This document shows positions 9,601 through 18,425 of a stretch of 61,421 bases of DNA, piece by piece (the first letter of the stretch is position 1; the number at the start of each line of letters is the position of its first letter). The DNA lies in contig JAAWCJ010000004.1 of NCBI GenBank assembly GCA_022793195.1, positions 1 through 61,421 of the forward strand, written 5' to 3'. A model generated the notes under the pieces. That model was not told where the DNA came from, did not search any database, and was given only the letters and a program-made list of their open reading frames with translations. This stretch comes from Lachnospiraceae bacterium. Lineage in GTDB: Bacteria; Bacillota; Clostridia; Lachnospirales; Lachnospiraceae. The position numbers and the translations under genes are program-made.

Positions 9601-10205
9601 AAATTTTTGAACCGGAAGGGGACTATGAAATTCTTTTGTATTCTGAAGATAAAGCCGGAAATAAAATGGGAAATGTGTCGGCAAAAAATATGGAGCGGTC
9701 GGTCTCTTTTGCTTTTTCCATAGATAAAACAGGTCCATCGGTGCTTCTTTCAGGGGCGGAAGACGGAGGCAGGTATAAAACGGATAAGCTCCGGCTTTTT
9801 CTGGATGTCCGTGACAATATGTTTTTACAGAAGGTGGAAATACGGACACAGGGAAAAAAGTATTGTTATGAGGGAGCAGAAATTGAACAGAGTTTTTCGC
9901 AAAGGGGACTGGAGATAGTGCTTTCAGGGGCGGATGACTGGCAGGCTTTGGAGATCTATGCGGAAGATAAGGCTGGAAACCGTCTGGAGACAGGGAATGG
10001 GCACGGAACAGGGGCAGACGGATGTTTGGAATGGCAGTTTCTTGTGACTTCAGACTGGTGGATACAATTATACAGGAATCCTTTCAAACTCTTTTTGGTG
10101 GCAGTATTTGCCGGAGGGATTCTGGCAGCAGGATTTATTTTCATTATTTACAGGAGAAAGAAAAATCAGAGATGGGGAACCGTAGGCAAAAGAAGACATT
10201 TGTGA
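6603..10205 (+). CDS. Large Ig-like repeat surface protein, C-terminal membrane anchor
   Basis: The frame encodes 1200 residues. Its main body is a series of Ig-like beta modules, each ending in a linker such as VTVDRTPPEF, FTIDRTPPKIS, FSIDCTPPAIQ or FSIDKTGPSV, preceded by an EDxAGN-type motif. A C-terminal helix (about 1159-1183) followed by a basic tail anchors it in the membrane, with the repeats outside. Two starts are possible: ATG 6603, overlapping the kinase end with GGAGG 6 bases upstream, or GTG 6756 with GGAGGGGG upstream. The latter gives a classic signal peptide (basic, then SIVAVCLAVFIPAPAVSFA). I list the longer frame but think 6756 plausible. The function is unknown; adhesion or wall sensing is a guess. 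Confidence 0.78.
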   Translation: MEQETIRIFHNWSKILKAGWILGLIILIILFRRFQYGKICMRAIKGWRGKQVRKKDEKKRKGRTSKRKLCRSIVAVCLAVFIPAPAVSFAEQGPIPYLQTEKAEVVSAGQENITVEVKGDSLRPNVYRDTAVAEITYYEKNFDCESIVIKIGDETGKETRLTFEGGVWKGETGLGEGVLEVIPYIREDDDGESRKYWILDSEEGRPEHTENRTVKMRFRFPKEGSFTIREVSGRDLAGNISSLSEPVFVTVDRTPPEFQISLPEEKLNHEGYYSHPITVWLFLKEHNFNPEEKDNLPQVILKTGEGDVAPVEKAENMWKMAPEKGKDWYKFPLNVGEDANYRIQVSYEDPAGWPLTEKSEKEKVFTVDMTEPEFGTITSMGESWNMLMEQITFGKYSSKAEPVVFEGRDSISPVEPLQYFCSEREMTKAELKALPEKYWQTGNTLLLVPDTKAVVYLKVTNYSGLSNYFSSSGFIVEDKGPVITLEPKGNRFPESGIYRGDVEIEVSLEEPKETGVVSGIKRAEYLLEAERGDGRELLRRETLMESDDSEGMNSDINERWQETIFLAAGDYDGEKLWLTVRAEDRAGNQSEKSVFLAIDVTAPKLEVIYGEEKPENGMYYNQERKVRLIVRESNFSEDHLWLFITNTEGDLPEISEWSHNGAVHSCQLTFFEDGDYTFSVKCEDLAGYVSETTPNSFTIDRTPPKISVVFSEEAKAQNGQYYASEREAEITIEEHNFWKDGVQDEIKALFDDGESGGLDVGEFDNRGDIHTARVVFRKDGDYHFQLGCADMAGNREKEHFEEKFSIDCTPPAIQVSGIENESANRGTVEAVAVWEDKRLRKESVKLEVLRLDRMVESRDYQYRELAGTEEKTVKELLSDSFPNREEVDGLYLLKAFAADRAGNRAEKEVFFSVNRYGSVYEVAGESKKWLGTGEYPYLQKEQDVILREYNVDPVEDYHVAVNRNGMIFPLAEGKSFSREKVSTQGSDSGWMAYEYKINKEIFEPEGDYEILLYSEDKAGNKMGNVSAKNMERSVSFAFSIDKTGPSVLLSGAEDGGRYKTDKLRLFLDVRDNMFLQKVEIRTQGKKYCYEGAEIEQSFSQRGLEIVLSGADDWQALEIYAEDKAGNRLETGNGHGTGADGCLEWQFLVTSDWWIQLYRNPFKLFLVAVFAGGILAAGFIFIIYRRKKNQRWGTVGKRRHL

Positions 10206-10247
10206 TAAAATAACCGTAATCTATAGAATGTCTGGAGGGAATACGGA

Positions 10248-11771
10248 GTGAATTACTTAATTGGTATTGATTTGGGAACTTCTGCCACAAAAACAGTATT
10301 GTTTGATGAAGAGGGGAATGTGATTTCATCGGCTTCAAAGGAATATCCTTTGTACCAGCCCCAGAACGGATGGGCAGAACAGGAACCGGAGGATTGGAAA
10401 AACGCGGCTCTGGAAACAATCGCAAGAGTGGTGAAGGAATCCGGTGTGGACAAAGAAGCAATTAAAGGGCTGGGGATTTCAGGACAGATGCACGGCCTTG
10501 TTATGCTGGATGAGGAGAATCGGGTCATCCGCCCTTCCATCATCTGGTGTGACCAGAGGACGGCCAGGGAATGTGAGGAAATCACGGAGAAAGTAGGGGC
10601 AAAACGTATTATCGAGATTACGGCGAATCCGGCGCTGACCGGATTTACAGCTTCCAAGATTCTCTGGGTAAGGAATCACGAGCCGGAGAATTATGCCAAA
10701 TGCCGTCATATTTTGTTGCCAAAAGATTATGTCCGTTTGATTCTGACAGGAGAATATGCAACAGAGGTATCGGATGCTTCCGGTATGCAGCTTTTGGATG
10801 TACCTAACCGCTGTTGGTCCGATGAGGTATTGGAGAAGCTGGAAATCGATAAGGGGCTTTTGGCAAAAGTCTATGAGTCCCCTGAAATAACAGGGACGAT
10901 TTTGCCGGAAATAGCAAAACTGACAGGGCTTTCTGAAAAGACGGTTGTAGTGGGCGGAGCAGGAGATAATGCAGCGGCAGCGGTGGGGACAGGAGTTGTC
11001 AGAGATGGAAAAGCATTTACCACCATTGGAACCAGCGGAGTCGTATTTGCCCATAGCAAAAACGTAACCATTGATCCCAAAGGCAGGGTACATACTTTTT
11101 GCTGTGCGGTTCCCGGTTGCTGGCATGTGATGGGCGTGACCCAGGGGGCGGGGCTATCTCTTCAATGGTTCCGTAATAATTTCTGCCAGGATTATATGGA
11201 GCGGGCAAAGGCAGAAAATTGTGACGCCTATGATTATATTAACCAGGATGTGGAGAGTGTGCCTCTTGGGGCAAACCGCCTGATTTACCTTCCGTATCTG
11301 ATGGGAGAGCGCACACCCCATTTAGACCCGGATTGCCGTGGTGTATTTTTTGGACTCTCTGCCATCCATACGCGTAAAGATATGCTCCGTGCCGTGATGG
11401 AAGGCGTCTCCTACTCTATGAAAGACTGCAATGATATTTTGAAAGAGATGGGAGTGGAGGTTGCAGATATGATGGCCTGCGGCGGCGGTGGAAGAAGCGC
11501 TGTGTGGCGTCAGATGCTGGCGGATATGTACGGCTGCACTGTGAAAACTGTGGCTGCCAAAGAAGGCCCCGCTTTAGGTGTGGCAATCCTGGCAGGTGTA
11601 GGCGCCGGGATTTATGAAAGCGTGGAGGCGGCCTGTGACCGGATGATTCATACGGACAAGTCCTGCAGCGCCATTGCGGAAAACACGGAGAAATATAATG
11701 AGTACCACAAGATTTATAAAAACCTGTACGGTTGCCTAAAGGGACAGTACAAAGAACTTGCGAAACTGTAA
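10248..11771 (+). CDS. xylB: Xylulokinase
   Basis: The 507-residue FGGY carbohydrate kinase phosphorylates D-xylulose to xylulose-5-phosphate for the pentose phosphate pathway. The N-terminal phosphate loop GIDLGTSATKTVLFD, the substrate motif GQMHGLV with WCDQRT, and the C-terminal ACGGGGRSAVWRQMLADM fit XylB better than glycerol or ribulose kinases. The start is GTG 10248 behind TGGAGGGA. No xylose isomerase or transporter is adjacent, so it is a stand-alone gene. Its 3' end faces argH across a strong hairpin. Confidence 0.9.
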   Translation: MNYLIGIDLGTSATKTVLFDEEGNVISSASKEYPLYQPQNGWAEQEPEDWKNAALETIARVVKESGVDKEAIKGLGISGQMHGLVMLDEENRVIRPSIIWCDQRTARECEEITEKVGAKRIIEITANPALTGFTASKILWVRNHEPENYAKCRHILLPKDYVRLILTGEYATEVSDASGMQLLDVPNRCWSDEVLEKLEIDKGLLAKVYESPEITGTILPEIAKLTGLSEKTVVVGGAGDNAAAAVGTGVVRDGKAFTTIGTSGVVFAHSKNVTIDPKGRVHTFCCAVPGCWHVMGVTQGAGLSLQWFRNNFCQDYMERAKAENCDAYDYINQDVESVPLGANRLIYLPYLMGERTPHLDPDCRGVFFGLSAIHTRKDMLRAVMEGVSYSMKDCNDILKEMGVEVADMMACGGGGRSAVWRQMLADMYGCTVKTVAAKEGPALGVAILAGVGAGIYESVEAACDRMIHTDKSCSAIAENTEKYNEYHKIYKNLYGCLKGQYKELAKL

Positions 11772-11830
11772 ATGAAATCATCATAAGCGTCAGGCAGCAT
11801 CCGCAAAACCCCGGTTTTATATATTAAACG

Positions 11831-11879
11831 CCCCGCCGGTTTCATCCTGTTTTTGCCAAGCAGGCTGAAACCGGCGGGG
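11831..11879. terminator. Bidirectional hairpin between xylB and argH
   Basis: CCCCGCCGGTTTCA (11831-11844) pairs perfectly with TGAAACCGGCGGGG (11866-11879), and an inner CCTG/CAGG helix extends the stem. It lies between converging genes and likely stops transcription from both sides, although neither flank has a strong T-run. Confidence 0.65.
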
Positions 11880-11917
11880 GCAACTGGTGGAACAGCGAAG
11901 CTGCTTCTGTCATATGG

Positions 11918-13291
11918 TTATTCTTCCAGTAGTTTTTTATATTCCACGACTACTTTTGCCATGGCAGAAGGCCCGGGTGCTCCCAAAACAGTACGTTTCT
12001 CCACACATGTCTTCAGGCTGATGGCATCGTAAATGTCTTCTTCAAAGACAGGGCTGATGGCCTTATATTCTTCGAGACTCATATCGTCCAGGGCAATTCC
12101 CCTATCAAGACAATAGAGAACCAGACGGCCGACGATACCGTGGGCATCACGGAAAGGAATCCCGTGGTTTACCAGATAGTCTGCGGCGTCAGTGGCATTG
12201 GTAAAACCATTTGCAGCGCTTTTTTCCATGATTTCTTTGTTAAACTTCATGGTTTCCAGCATACCGGTGAAGAGGGCGATACAGCCTTTGGTGGTATCAA
12301 TGGCATCAAATACCAGTTCTTTGTCCTCCTGCATATCTTTATTGTAAGCGAGAGGGATTCCTTTCATGGTTGTCAGAATAGAGACGAGGGCGCCATATAC
12401 CCGGCCTGTTTTTCCTCTCACCAATTCAGCAATATCCGGATTTTTTTTCTGGGGCATAATGCTGCTTCCGGTACTGTAGGCGTCATCCAGTTCCACAAAC
12501 TGATACTCATTGGAATTCCAGAGAATCATTTCTTCACAAAAACGGCTCAGATGCATCATGACAGTGGCCATGGCGCTGCAAAGCTCGATCAGATAATCAC
12601 GGTCTGACACAGAATCCATACTGTTTCTGGTGGCACAATCAAAACCCAGAAGGGATGCGGTATATTCCCTGTCCAGAGGATAGGTAGTTCCGGCCAGGGC
12701 TCCTGCGCCGAGAGGGCAGGTATTCATTCTCTTTCGGATATCGGAAAGGCGGCTCCTGTCACGGAGGAACATCTCAAAATATGCACCAAAATGATGAGAA
12801 ACAGTCACAGGCTGGGCTTTTTGGAGATGGGTAAAACCAGGCATGTAAGTTTCCAGATTTGATTCTATGATGGTTAAAAGTGCGTGGAGGAGATTTTTAA
12901 GGAGGGAATCAAGCTGGCTGATTTCATCCCGGATATAAAGTTTCATATCCAGGGCTACCTGGTCATTTCGGCTCCTGCCGGTATGAAGCTTTTTCCCCAC
13001 ATCGCCTATACGCTGTGTGAGAACGGCTTCCACAAAGCTGTGGATGTCTTCTGCGGCGGGATCAATTTCCAACGTACCGTTTTCCACATCTGTCAAAATC
13101 CCCTCCAGCCCCTCTACAATTTGCTGTTTTTCGGAATCAGTCAGGATTCCCTGCTTTGCCAACATGGTCACATGGGCGATACTTCCGTGGATATCCTGGC
13201 GGTAAAAACGCTGGTCAAAAGAAATGGAAGCATTGAATTGATTGACCAGAGAGTTCTCTTCTTTAATAAAACGGCCTCCCCATAATTTCAT
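11918..13291 (-). CDS. argH: Argininosuccinate lyase
   Basis: The 457-residue protein splits argininosuccinate into arginine and fumarate, the last step of arginine synthesis. It has the fumarase/lyase superfamily signature TGSSIMPQKKNPD, the N-terminal MKLWGGRF and TGRSRNDQVALD. Its length is normal. It is the last gene of a leftward series with yfhO 38 bases upstream. argG is not in the window, so it may be read from the yfhO transcript or from its own unseen promoter. The functional link to the membrane genes is unclear. Confidence 0.95.
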   Translation of the reverse strand: MKLWGGRFIKEENSLVNQFNASISFDQRFYRQDIHGSIAHVTMLAKQGILTDSEKQQIVEGLEGILTDVENGTLEIDPAAEDIHSFVEAVLTQRIGDVGKKLHTGRSRNDQVALDMKLYIRDEISQLDSLLKNLLHALLTIIESNLETYMPGFTHLQKAQPVTVSHHFGAYFEMFLRDRSRLSDIRKRMNTCPLGAGALAGTTYPLDREYTASLLGFDCATRNSMDSVSDRDYLIELCSAMATVMMHLSRFCEEMILWNSNEYQFVELDDAYSTGSSIMPQKKNPDIAELVRGKTGRVYGALVSILTTMKGIPLAYNKDMQEDKELVFDAIDTTKGCIALFTGMLETMKFNKEIMEKSAANGFTNATDAADYLVNHGIPFRDAHGIVGRLVLYCLDRGIALDDMSLEEYKAISPVFEEDIYDAISLKTCVEKRTVLGAPGPSAMAKVVVEYKKLLEE

Positions 13292-13329
13292 GGTATAATC
13301 CTCCCTTTTTGTATCTTTTCTGTCTTTTT

Positions 13330-15972
13330 CTAATTCTTTGTTTTTGAGGCTTCCTGCGTATTTGCCTGTATATTTTTATCTATATTGCTGTTCTGTGCCG
13401 TATCCGTTGAATCCATCTTTTCCTGTTCTACGCGTTTCAAATTTAATTTCTTTTGCCCAGAGGGTAAGGGGGCTTCAGATTGAAGTTGCCTTGAAGGCTT
13501 ATGATACATCCGCCCAATCAATATGGAGAGAATCAGAAGAAGTGCGGACACTACTGAAATCATTACTCCAAGTAAAAGACCGTCAGGTCTGTAGGAAAGT
13601 TCTATGGAATGGGCGCCCGCAGTTACCGGAATCGCCAGCATGGTATCGGCAAAAACAACAGGTTCTGTTTCTACATTGTCTACTTTGACAGTCCACCCTT
13701 TTTCATAGGGGATGGAAGTATAAAGGAGCCCGTCATAGGGGGCGGTAATACGCCCGGTTACGGAGGTGTCCGTATAGTGATCTGCGATAAAAGGAGTTTT
13801 ACCCAGAGTGTCCACCAGGGTTTCAAGTTGTGTAAGGTCAAGCCGGTAAGCTTCGGCAGTGAAATTTTGATCATCCTGTTCTGTGGTTAAAGAGACAAAT
13901 GTTCCCGCTTCCAGTTTTCCAAGGTCCAGGAAAAATCCACGGTTTACATTGGAAAAATCCTTTGTGATATCTCCGGTAGAAAGAGTGACATTTTTAATGG
14001 AGGAATTTGTGACATCGATGTAATAAAAACCTGTTTCCGGTATGGTGAGGGTATATTCTCCGATGGAAGAGGAGGTATCCACAACAGGAATGAGGATATT
14101 ATCGCATCCTGCGGCGCCGGCAAAGGTGTTTTGGCATACAGCAGGGCTTGCAGCCTGGTAATTCCAGCGTTTTTCCATGTCGGAGGGAAGCAGAAAACCG
14201 ATGGGGAGACTGAAACGGTTCTCATAAAGGTTCACGTTTCCGTCGGTCTTTCGCAGCGTATATAACTCGCTGTCAAGCTGATCGGTAGATAAGGTATATT
14301 TTACACCGAATAAAGCTGAGACGAAAGGCGTTGCCCCTGTAAAACTATAAGCATTTGTATTTCCCTCCAGTCCAAGAGCCTTATATAAATCAGTCAGGTG
14401 GGAGTTGGCAGTGGAGGAAAACAGGGATGCAGAATGATACCCGGCCAGAGCCGCATCATTTTTTGTTTTCCGTGGTTCTTTTTCCATGCGGAACAGGCTT
14501 GTGTCTTCCTGCTCGATGGAACTGGCCAGGGCCCGGAAAGAGTTCTGGTTTTCCAGGTAAGAGCTGCGGCTTACGGTGGTAACACTGGTGATGGCAGTAT
14601 TCATGCTGGCTTCTATGGCAATGAGCGCAACAGCTAAGATAGCCAGGGCGGGCGCGTAGGCCTTGCGGTTTTTGTGGTAATAAAGCAACAACGCATAAAG
14701 CCCCACAAAAAGAAGGGTTACATAGTAGATTTTGAAAGAAAAAGTTTCTTCCGTGATAATGACTTCACACAGAAAGATAAAAGCAACAACACCCCAAAAA
14801 GAGCCGGAAAACTGTGCCCTGGTATTGGCCTCCAGCTTTCTGTAGGCTTCATAACACATGGTAAGAATCAAAATAATATAAAGGAAGGACTGGCGGGCAG
14901 GAAGGCTGTTGGGGAAATGGAATCCGTGCCATACAAAATTGGGGAGATTCAGGGAAAATCCAATGAGCATAACAAAAAGCAGGATACCTTTGACGGTTTT
15001 TTCCCTGAGAGAAATTTTGCTGTTTGCCATATAAAGAGGGAGGAGCATCAGTATTCCAACTCCACAGTAAATATTGGGGTGGTGATCAAGGCCGATTTCC
15101 ACTTCCACGTTGACAAAATGCCGGGCCAGCATTTCAAAACACGAAAAATAGGATGTCAATGTTTTAGGAATATTGACATTTCCTGAAGCAGTCAGTTGCA
15201 AAGCAAAAAACACGGGAACTAAGAGACAGGCAGCCAGGCCGCCGGCCAAAAAAGAATAAATTACAAAGTTTGCACATCGCTTAAGGAAAAGGCGACGGTC
15301 AGACTCCATCACCAGCAGGGCAATGAAGTACAGCACCATAAAAATGCACATCATAATAGAAATATAATAATTGCTTAAAATTGAAAGGGCCAGAGCCAGG
15401 CAGTAAAGCAGACACTTCCCCTCCTTTACCAGCTGTTCCAAACCGAGAATCACCAGGGGGGCCAAAATCAGGCAGTCCAGCCACATGATATTCCAGCTGT
15501 AGGCAGCCATATAGGCGGACAATGCGTAAAAAATGGCGAAAAAAGAAATCCCCAGATCTCTTGTTTTAAAATGCCTGCTTAAATACCAACAGAAAGAAAG
15601 GCCGGAAAGGCCGATTTTCAGAACCACCATGTAGGTCATAAATTCAATGACCAGATTTTGGGGAATGAGGGCAACCAGCCAGTTTATGGGACTGGCCAGA
15701 TAATAGGCATAAAGTGCCACAAAGTTGGAACCCATACCAATGTTCCAGGAATAGCTCAGGCTGCCGCCATGCTTTAGCTTGTCCATGAATTCATTCATAA
15801 ATGGAGCATACTGATGATACATGTCTGTCCGGAGGAAACTGTTATCACCGAAAGGAAAGATTTGTCGCTGTATAAAAATGCCGATCATAATTATGACTGG
15901 GATAAAAAAGGAGAGGAGAAACGGAGCTTTCTCCAATAAGGTTGTTTTCTGTCGGGAAATTTTTAGTGTCAT
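13330..15972 (-). CDS. yfhO: YfhO-family membrane protein (GT-C-like glycosyl transfer)
   Basis: The 880-residue polytopic protein begins with a membrane helix and shows about a dozen hydrophobic segments in the first 450 residues, with conserved YfhO features (FLRTDMYHQYAPFMNEF, SLSYSWNIGMGSNF). A large extracytoplasmic region follows, then a last helix and a charged tail. In B. subtilis YfhO acts with the glycosyltransferase CsbB to decorate lipoteichoic acid using an undecaprenyl-phosphate sugar. The gene 33 bases upstream here encodes just such a glycosyltransferase, which supports the same role. The actual sugar and polymer are unknown. Confidence 0.88.
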   Translation of the reverse strand: MTLKISRQKTTLLEKAPFLLSFFIPVIIMIGIFIQRQIFPFGDNSFLRTDMYHQYAPFMNEFMDKLKHGGSLSYSWNIGMGSNFVALYAYYLASPINWLVALIPQNLVIEFMTYMVVLKIGLSGLSFCWYLSRHFKTRDLGISFFAIFYALSAYMAAYSWNIMWLDCLILAPLVILGLEQLVKEGKCLLYCLALALSILSNYYISIMMCIFMVLYFIALLVMESDRRLFLKRCANFVIYSFLAGGLAACLLVPVFFALQLTASGNVNIPKTLTSYFSCFEMLARHFVNVEVEIGLDHHPNIYCGVGILMLLPLYMANSKISLREKTVKGILLFVMLIGFSLNLPNFVWHGFHFPNSLPARQSFLYIILILTMCYEAYRKLEANTRAQFSGSFWGVVAFIFLCEVIITEETFSFKIYYVTLLFVGLYALLLYYHKNRKAYAPALAILAVALIAIEASMNTAITSVTTVSRSSYLENQNSFRALASSIEQEDTSLFRMEKEPRKTKNDAALAGYHSASLFSSTANSHLTDLYKALGLEGNTNAYSFTGATPFVSALFGVKYTLSTDQLDSELYTLRKTDGNVNLYENRFSLPIGFLLPSDMEKRWNYQAASPAVCQNTFAGAAGCDNILIPVVDTSSSIGEYTLTIPETGFYYIDVTNSSIKNVTLSTGDITKDFSNVNRGFFLDLGKLEAGTFVSLTTEQDDQNFTAEAYRLDLTQLETLVDTLGKTPFIADHYTDTSVTGRITAPYDGLLYTSIPYEKGWTVKVDNVETEPVVFADTMLAIPVTAGAHSIELSYRPDGLLLGVMISVVSALLLILSILIGRMYHKPSRQLQSEAPLPSGQKKLNLKRVEQEKMDSTDTAQNSNIDKNIQANTQEASKTKN

Positions 15973-16005
15973 GTTATCAGTTGCCTTTCATAGTATCAGA
16001 GTTTT

Positions 16006-16974
16006 TTATTTGAATGTTTCTTTATGACCGGATCCTGTCTCTTTTTTGGGCAGGTTGGTGGTTTTTAAAATATAAATGGGCCGGTCTTTTGCTTCCATAT
16101 AAATATGGGCAATATATTCCCCCAGTATACCGATAGAGAGTTCGATAATGCCGCCAAGGAACAGAACGGCACACAAAGTGGTCACATAGCCGGGCACGTC
16201 GATTCCGAAAACGAGGGTCTGGATAAGGGTGGCAATAATATAAATAAACGCAACGATAGAAATTAAGAACCCCATACCGGACACCATACGAAGCGGTGAA
16301 ATGGAAAAGGAGGTGATCCCGTCAATGGCATATTTCAAAAGTCCGCGGAAGCTCCATTTGGTAGTGCCCAGAGTACGCTCTACATTTTCGTAAGGATACC
16401 ATTTGGTTTCATAACCGACCCAGGCGAAGATTCCTTTGGAAAACCGTTCCACTTCAGAAAGCTCCAGAATGGAATTTACCATTTGCCTGGTCATAATACG
16501 AAAATCCACGGCGGCCTGGGGCATTTTTACATCAGACATCCGGTTGCTTAACCGATAAAAAAGGCTGGAAAAGGCACTCCGTATACGGGATTCCCCGGCA
16601 CGGGTTGTCCTTCTTGCGGCGGCACAGTCGAAACCCTCTTCAATACCTTTCATCATCTGCGGAATCATAGACGGAGGATGTTGCAAATCAGCGTCCATGA
16701 TAATTACAAGATCACCGGAAGAGTAGGAAAGTCCGGCATACATAGCGGCTTCCTTACCAAAATTTCTGGAGAAAGAAAGATAACGGACATTTTCATGGGC
16801 CTGTGCCAGACCGTATAGTTTTTTTAGAGTGGAATCGCGGCTTCCGTCATCTACAAAAATATAAGTAAAATGATACCCTGCCATGGAAGCGACCACTTCT
16901 TCCGTAACCTGGTAAAAGGTTTCAAGAACCTCTTCCTCATTGTAACAGGGGACAACAATATCAACAGAATTCAT
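16006..16974 (-). CDS. Polyprenyl-phosphate glycosyltransferase (GT2, CsbB/GtrB-like)
   Basis: The 322-residue protein has an N-terminal GT2 domain (VVPCYNEEEVL, FVDDGSRDST, IIMDADLQHPP) and two C-terminal membrane helices (residues about 230-255 and 265-290), the CsbB/GtrB layout. It should load a sugar onto undecaprenyl phosphate on the cytoplasmic face. YfhO, 33 bases downstream, would use the flipped product. A GtcA-type flippase, normally the third component, is not adjacent. It is the first gene of the leftward unit and has a good promoter at 17011-17039. Confidence 0.88.
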   Translation of the reverse strand: MNSVDIVVPCYNEEEVLETFYQVTEEVVASMAGYHFTYIFVDDGSRDSTLKKLYGLAQAHENVRYLSFSRNFGKEAAMYAGLSYSSGDLVIIMDADLQHPPSMIPQMMKGIEEGFDCAAARRTTRAGESRIRSAFSSLFYRLSNRMSDVKMPQAAVDFRIMTRQMVNSILELSEVERFSKGIFAWVGYETKWYPYENVERTLGTTKWSFRGLLKYAIDGITSFSISPLRMVSGMGFLISIVAFIYIIATLIQTLVFGIDVPGYVTTLCAVLFLGGIIELSIGILGEYIAHIYMEAKDRPIYILKTTNLPKKETGSGHKETFK

Positions 16975-17010
16975 GAGAGTTTTTCCTATTCATAAAAAAT
17001 ACTATTTTAT

Positions 17011-17039
17011 ATTGTAGTATACACCTTTATAAAAGTAAA
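17011..17039 (-). promoter_or_regulatory. Promoter of the leftward glycosylation operon
   Basis: On the minus strand TTTACT (17039-17034), a 17-bp spacer and TACAAT (17016-17011) lie about 40 bases before the glycosyltransferase start. A second -10-like TATACT overlaps the spacer. Confidence 0.5.
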
Positions 17040-17151
17040 TGAAGAAAAATTAAAAAAATATGTAATAAAACCGATAGAAGGCGAATACACATAGTATTAG
17101 CCTAAAAATGACGGTCGGAAAGACGAAGCATAAGTGAAAGGAGAAATACCA

Positions 17152-17778
17152 ATGTCAGAGAAAATTATGGAAAACAACAAGGTGACAGTAATCGGGGAAA
17201 TCATATCAGGGTTTACTTTCAGCCACGAGGTGTTCGGAGAGGGATTTTATTTAACGGAAATATCCATTAACCGCCTCAGTGAACAGACAGATATTATTCC
17301 CCTTCTTATTTCGGAAAGGTTGATTGATATTACCGGGGATTACACGGGAATGTTGGTGGAAGCTTCCGGCCAGTTCCGGTCTTATAATCGCCATGAAGGA
17401 ACGAAAAACCGGTTGGTATTGTCTGTATTTGTGAGAGAAATTGCTTTTTTGGAGGAGTTTGGAGATTACACGAAAACGAACCAGATTTTTCTGGATGGAT
17501 ACATATGTAAAACTCCCATTTATAGAAAGACTCCTCTGGGAAGGGAAATTGCAGATCTTTTGGTGGCGGTAAACCGTCCCTATGGAAAATCTGATTATAT
17601 ACCTTGTATCGCCTGGGGACGTAATGCCAGGTATGCTTCCGGATTTGAAGTGGGAAGCCGTATCTGCGTATGGGGAAGGGTACAGAGCAGGGAATACGTA
17701 AAACGTCTCAGTGAAACAGAAAGCGAAAGGCGGGTAGCTTATGAAGTTTCCGTCAGCAAATTGGAGTGGATGGAATAA
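17152..17778 (+). CDS. Single-stranded-DNA-binding protein, two OB folds
   Basis: The 208-residue product looks like a tandem of two OB-fold halves. The second (LDGYICKTPIYRKTPLGREI, then YIPCIAWGRNARY and GSRICVWGRVQSREY) is clearly SSB-like. The first (NKVTVIGEIISGFTFSH to LVEASGQFRSYN) is a diverged copy. It lacks the long acidic tail of housekeeping SSB, so it is a clostridial SSB paralogue that may act in recombination or repair. The start is ATG 17152 because AAAGGAG lies 8 bases before it; an earlier GTG at 17134 would place that site inside the gene. Confidence 0.75.
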   Translation: MSEKIMENNKVTVIGEIISGFTFSHEVFGEGFYLTEISINRLSEQTDIIPLLISERLIDITGDYTGMLVEASGQFRSYNRHEGTKNRLVLSVFVREIAFLEEFGDYTKTNQIFLDGYICKTPIYRKTPLGREIADLLVAVNRPYGKSDYIPCIAWGRNARYASGFEVGSRICVWGRVQSREYVKRLSETESERRVAYEVSVSKLEWME

Positions 17779-17846
17779 AAGTTGCATTATTCGGTAAACA
17801 ATGGTAGAATAACAGAAAATACGATGGTAGAATCTGGAGGATGGCC

Positions 17847-18356
17847 ATGAAAAAAGGAATTGTTCAGGTGGTGTGCGGAGAAAGTAAAGGAAAAAGCGCC
17901 TGCGCTGTAGGAATGGCGGTAAAGGCGGCCGGACGCAGCAAGAACATTGTTATCATCCAGTTTTTGAAAGGAAAAAATGAGGAAACTGAGATCAGCAAAC
18001 GGCTGGAGCCTGAGATTAAGGTATTTTCATTTGAGAAATCGGAGAAGCATTATTGCGACTTGAGCACGGAAGAGAGGCAGGAAGAAGCGGCAAACATGAA
18101 AAATGGCGTGAATTTTGCCAAGAAAGTGCTTTCTACCCGCGGCTGTGATATTCTGGTTCTTGATGAAATATTGGGATTGGTGGATTGCGGAATCATTGAG
18201 GCTTCGGATATTGAACGGCTTTTGGAAGCCAGGGCTGAAGATGTGGATGTAATCTTGACCGGGATTGTGTTTCCGAAAGAACTGAGTGGCTGTGTGGATC
18301 GGGTTTCCAGGATTGAGTCTGTGGATATTGGGAGCAGTTGCCAGAAATATAGTTAA
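17847..18356 (+). CDS. Corrinoid adenosyltransferase (CobA/BtuR type)
   Basis: The 169-residue P-loop protein matches the CobO/BtuR adenosyltransferases, which transfer the adenosyl group of ATP to cob(I)alamin. The P-loop CGESKGKSACAVGMAVKA is at the N-terminus and CDILVLDEILGLVDCG in the middle. The length is slightly short for the family. GGAGG at 17836-17840 gives 6-base spacing to ATG 17847, which is preferred over ATG 17841. No other cobalamin genes are adjacent, so it probably serves corrinoid salvage. Confidence 0.8.
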   Translation: MKKGIVQVVCGESKGKSACAVGMAVKAAGRSKNIVIIQFLKGKNEETEISKRLEPEIKVFSFEKSEKHYCDLSTEERQEEAANMKNGVNFAKKVLSTRGCDILVLDEILGLVDCGIIEASDIERLLEARAEDVDVILTGIVFPKELSGCVDRVSRIESVDIGSSCQKYS

Positions 18357-18375
18357 AAGTTTTGCAGATCGGCGG

Positions 18376-18404
18376 TTGACAATATGGAATAATAGTGTTA
18401 TGAT
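18376..18404 (+). promoter_or_regulatory. Promoter of the lysine-riboswitch dap operon
   Basis: TTGACA (18376-18381), a 17-bp spacer and TATGAT (18399-18404) lie just upstream of the riboswitch. It is a strong housekeeping promoter. Confidence 0.75.
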
Positions 18405-18425
18405 GTCCGAAAGAATTGAATAACT

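Noticed and set aside
10253..10657. Long antisense frames opposite xylB and other conserved genes
   Set aside because: They mirror the codon pattern of well-identified genes on the other strand and have no sites or homology of their own.
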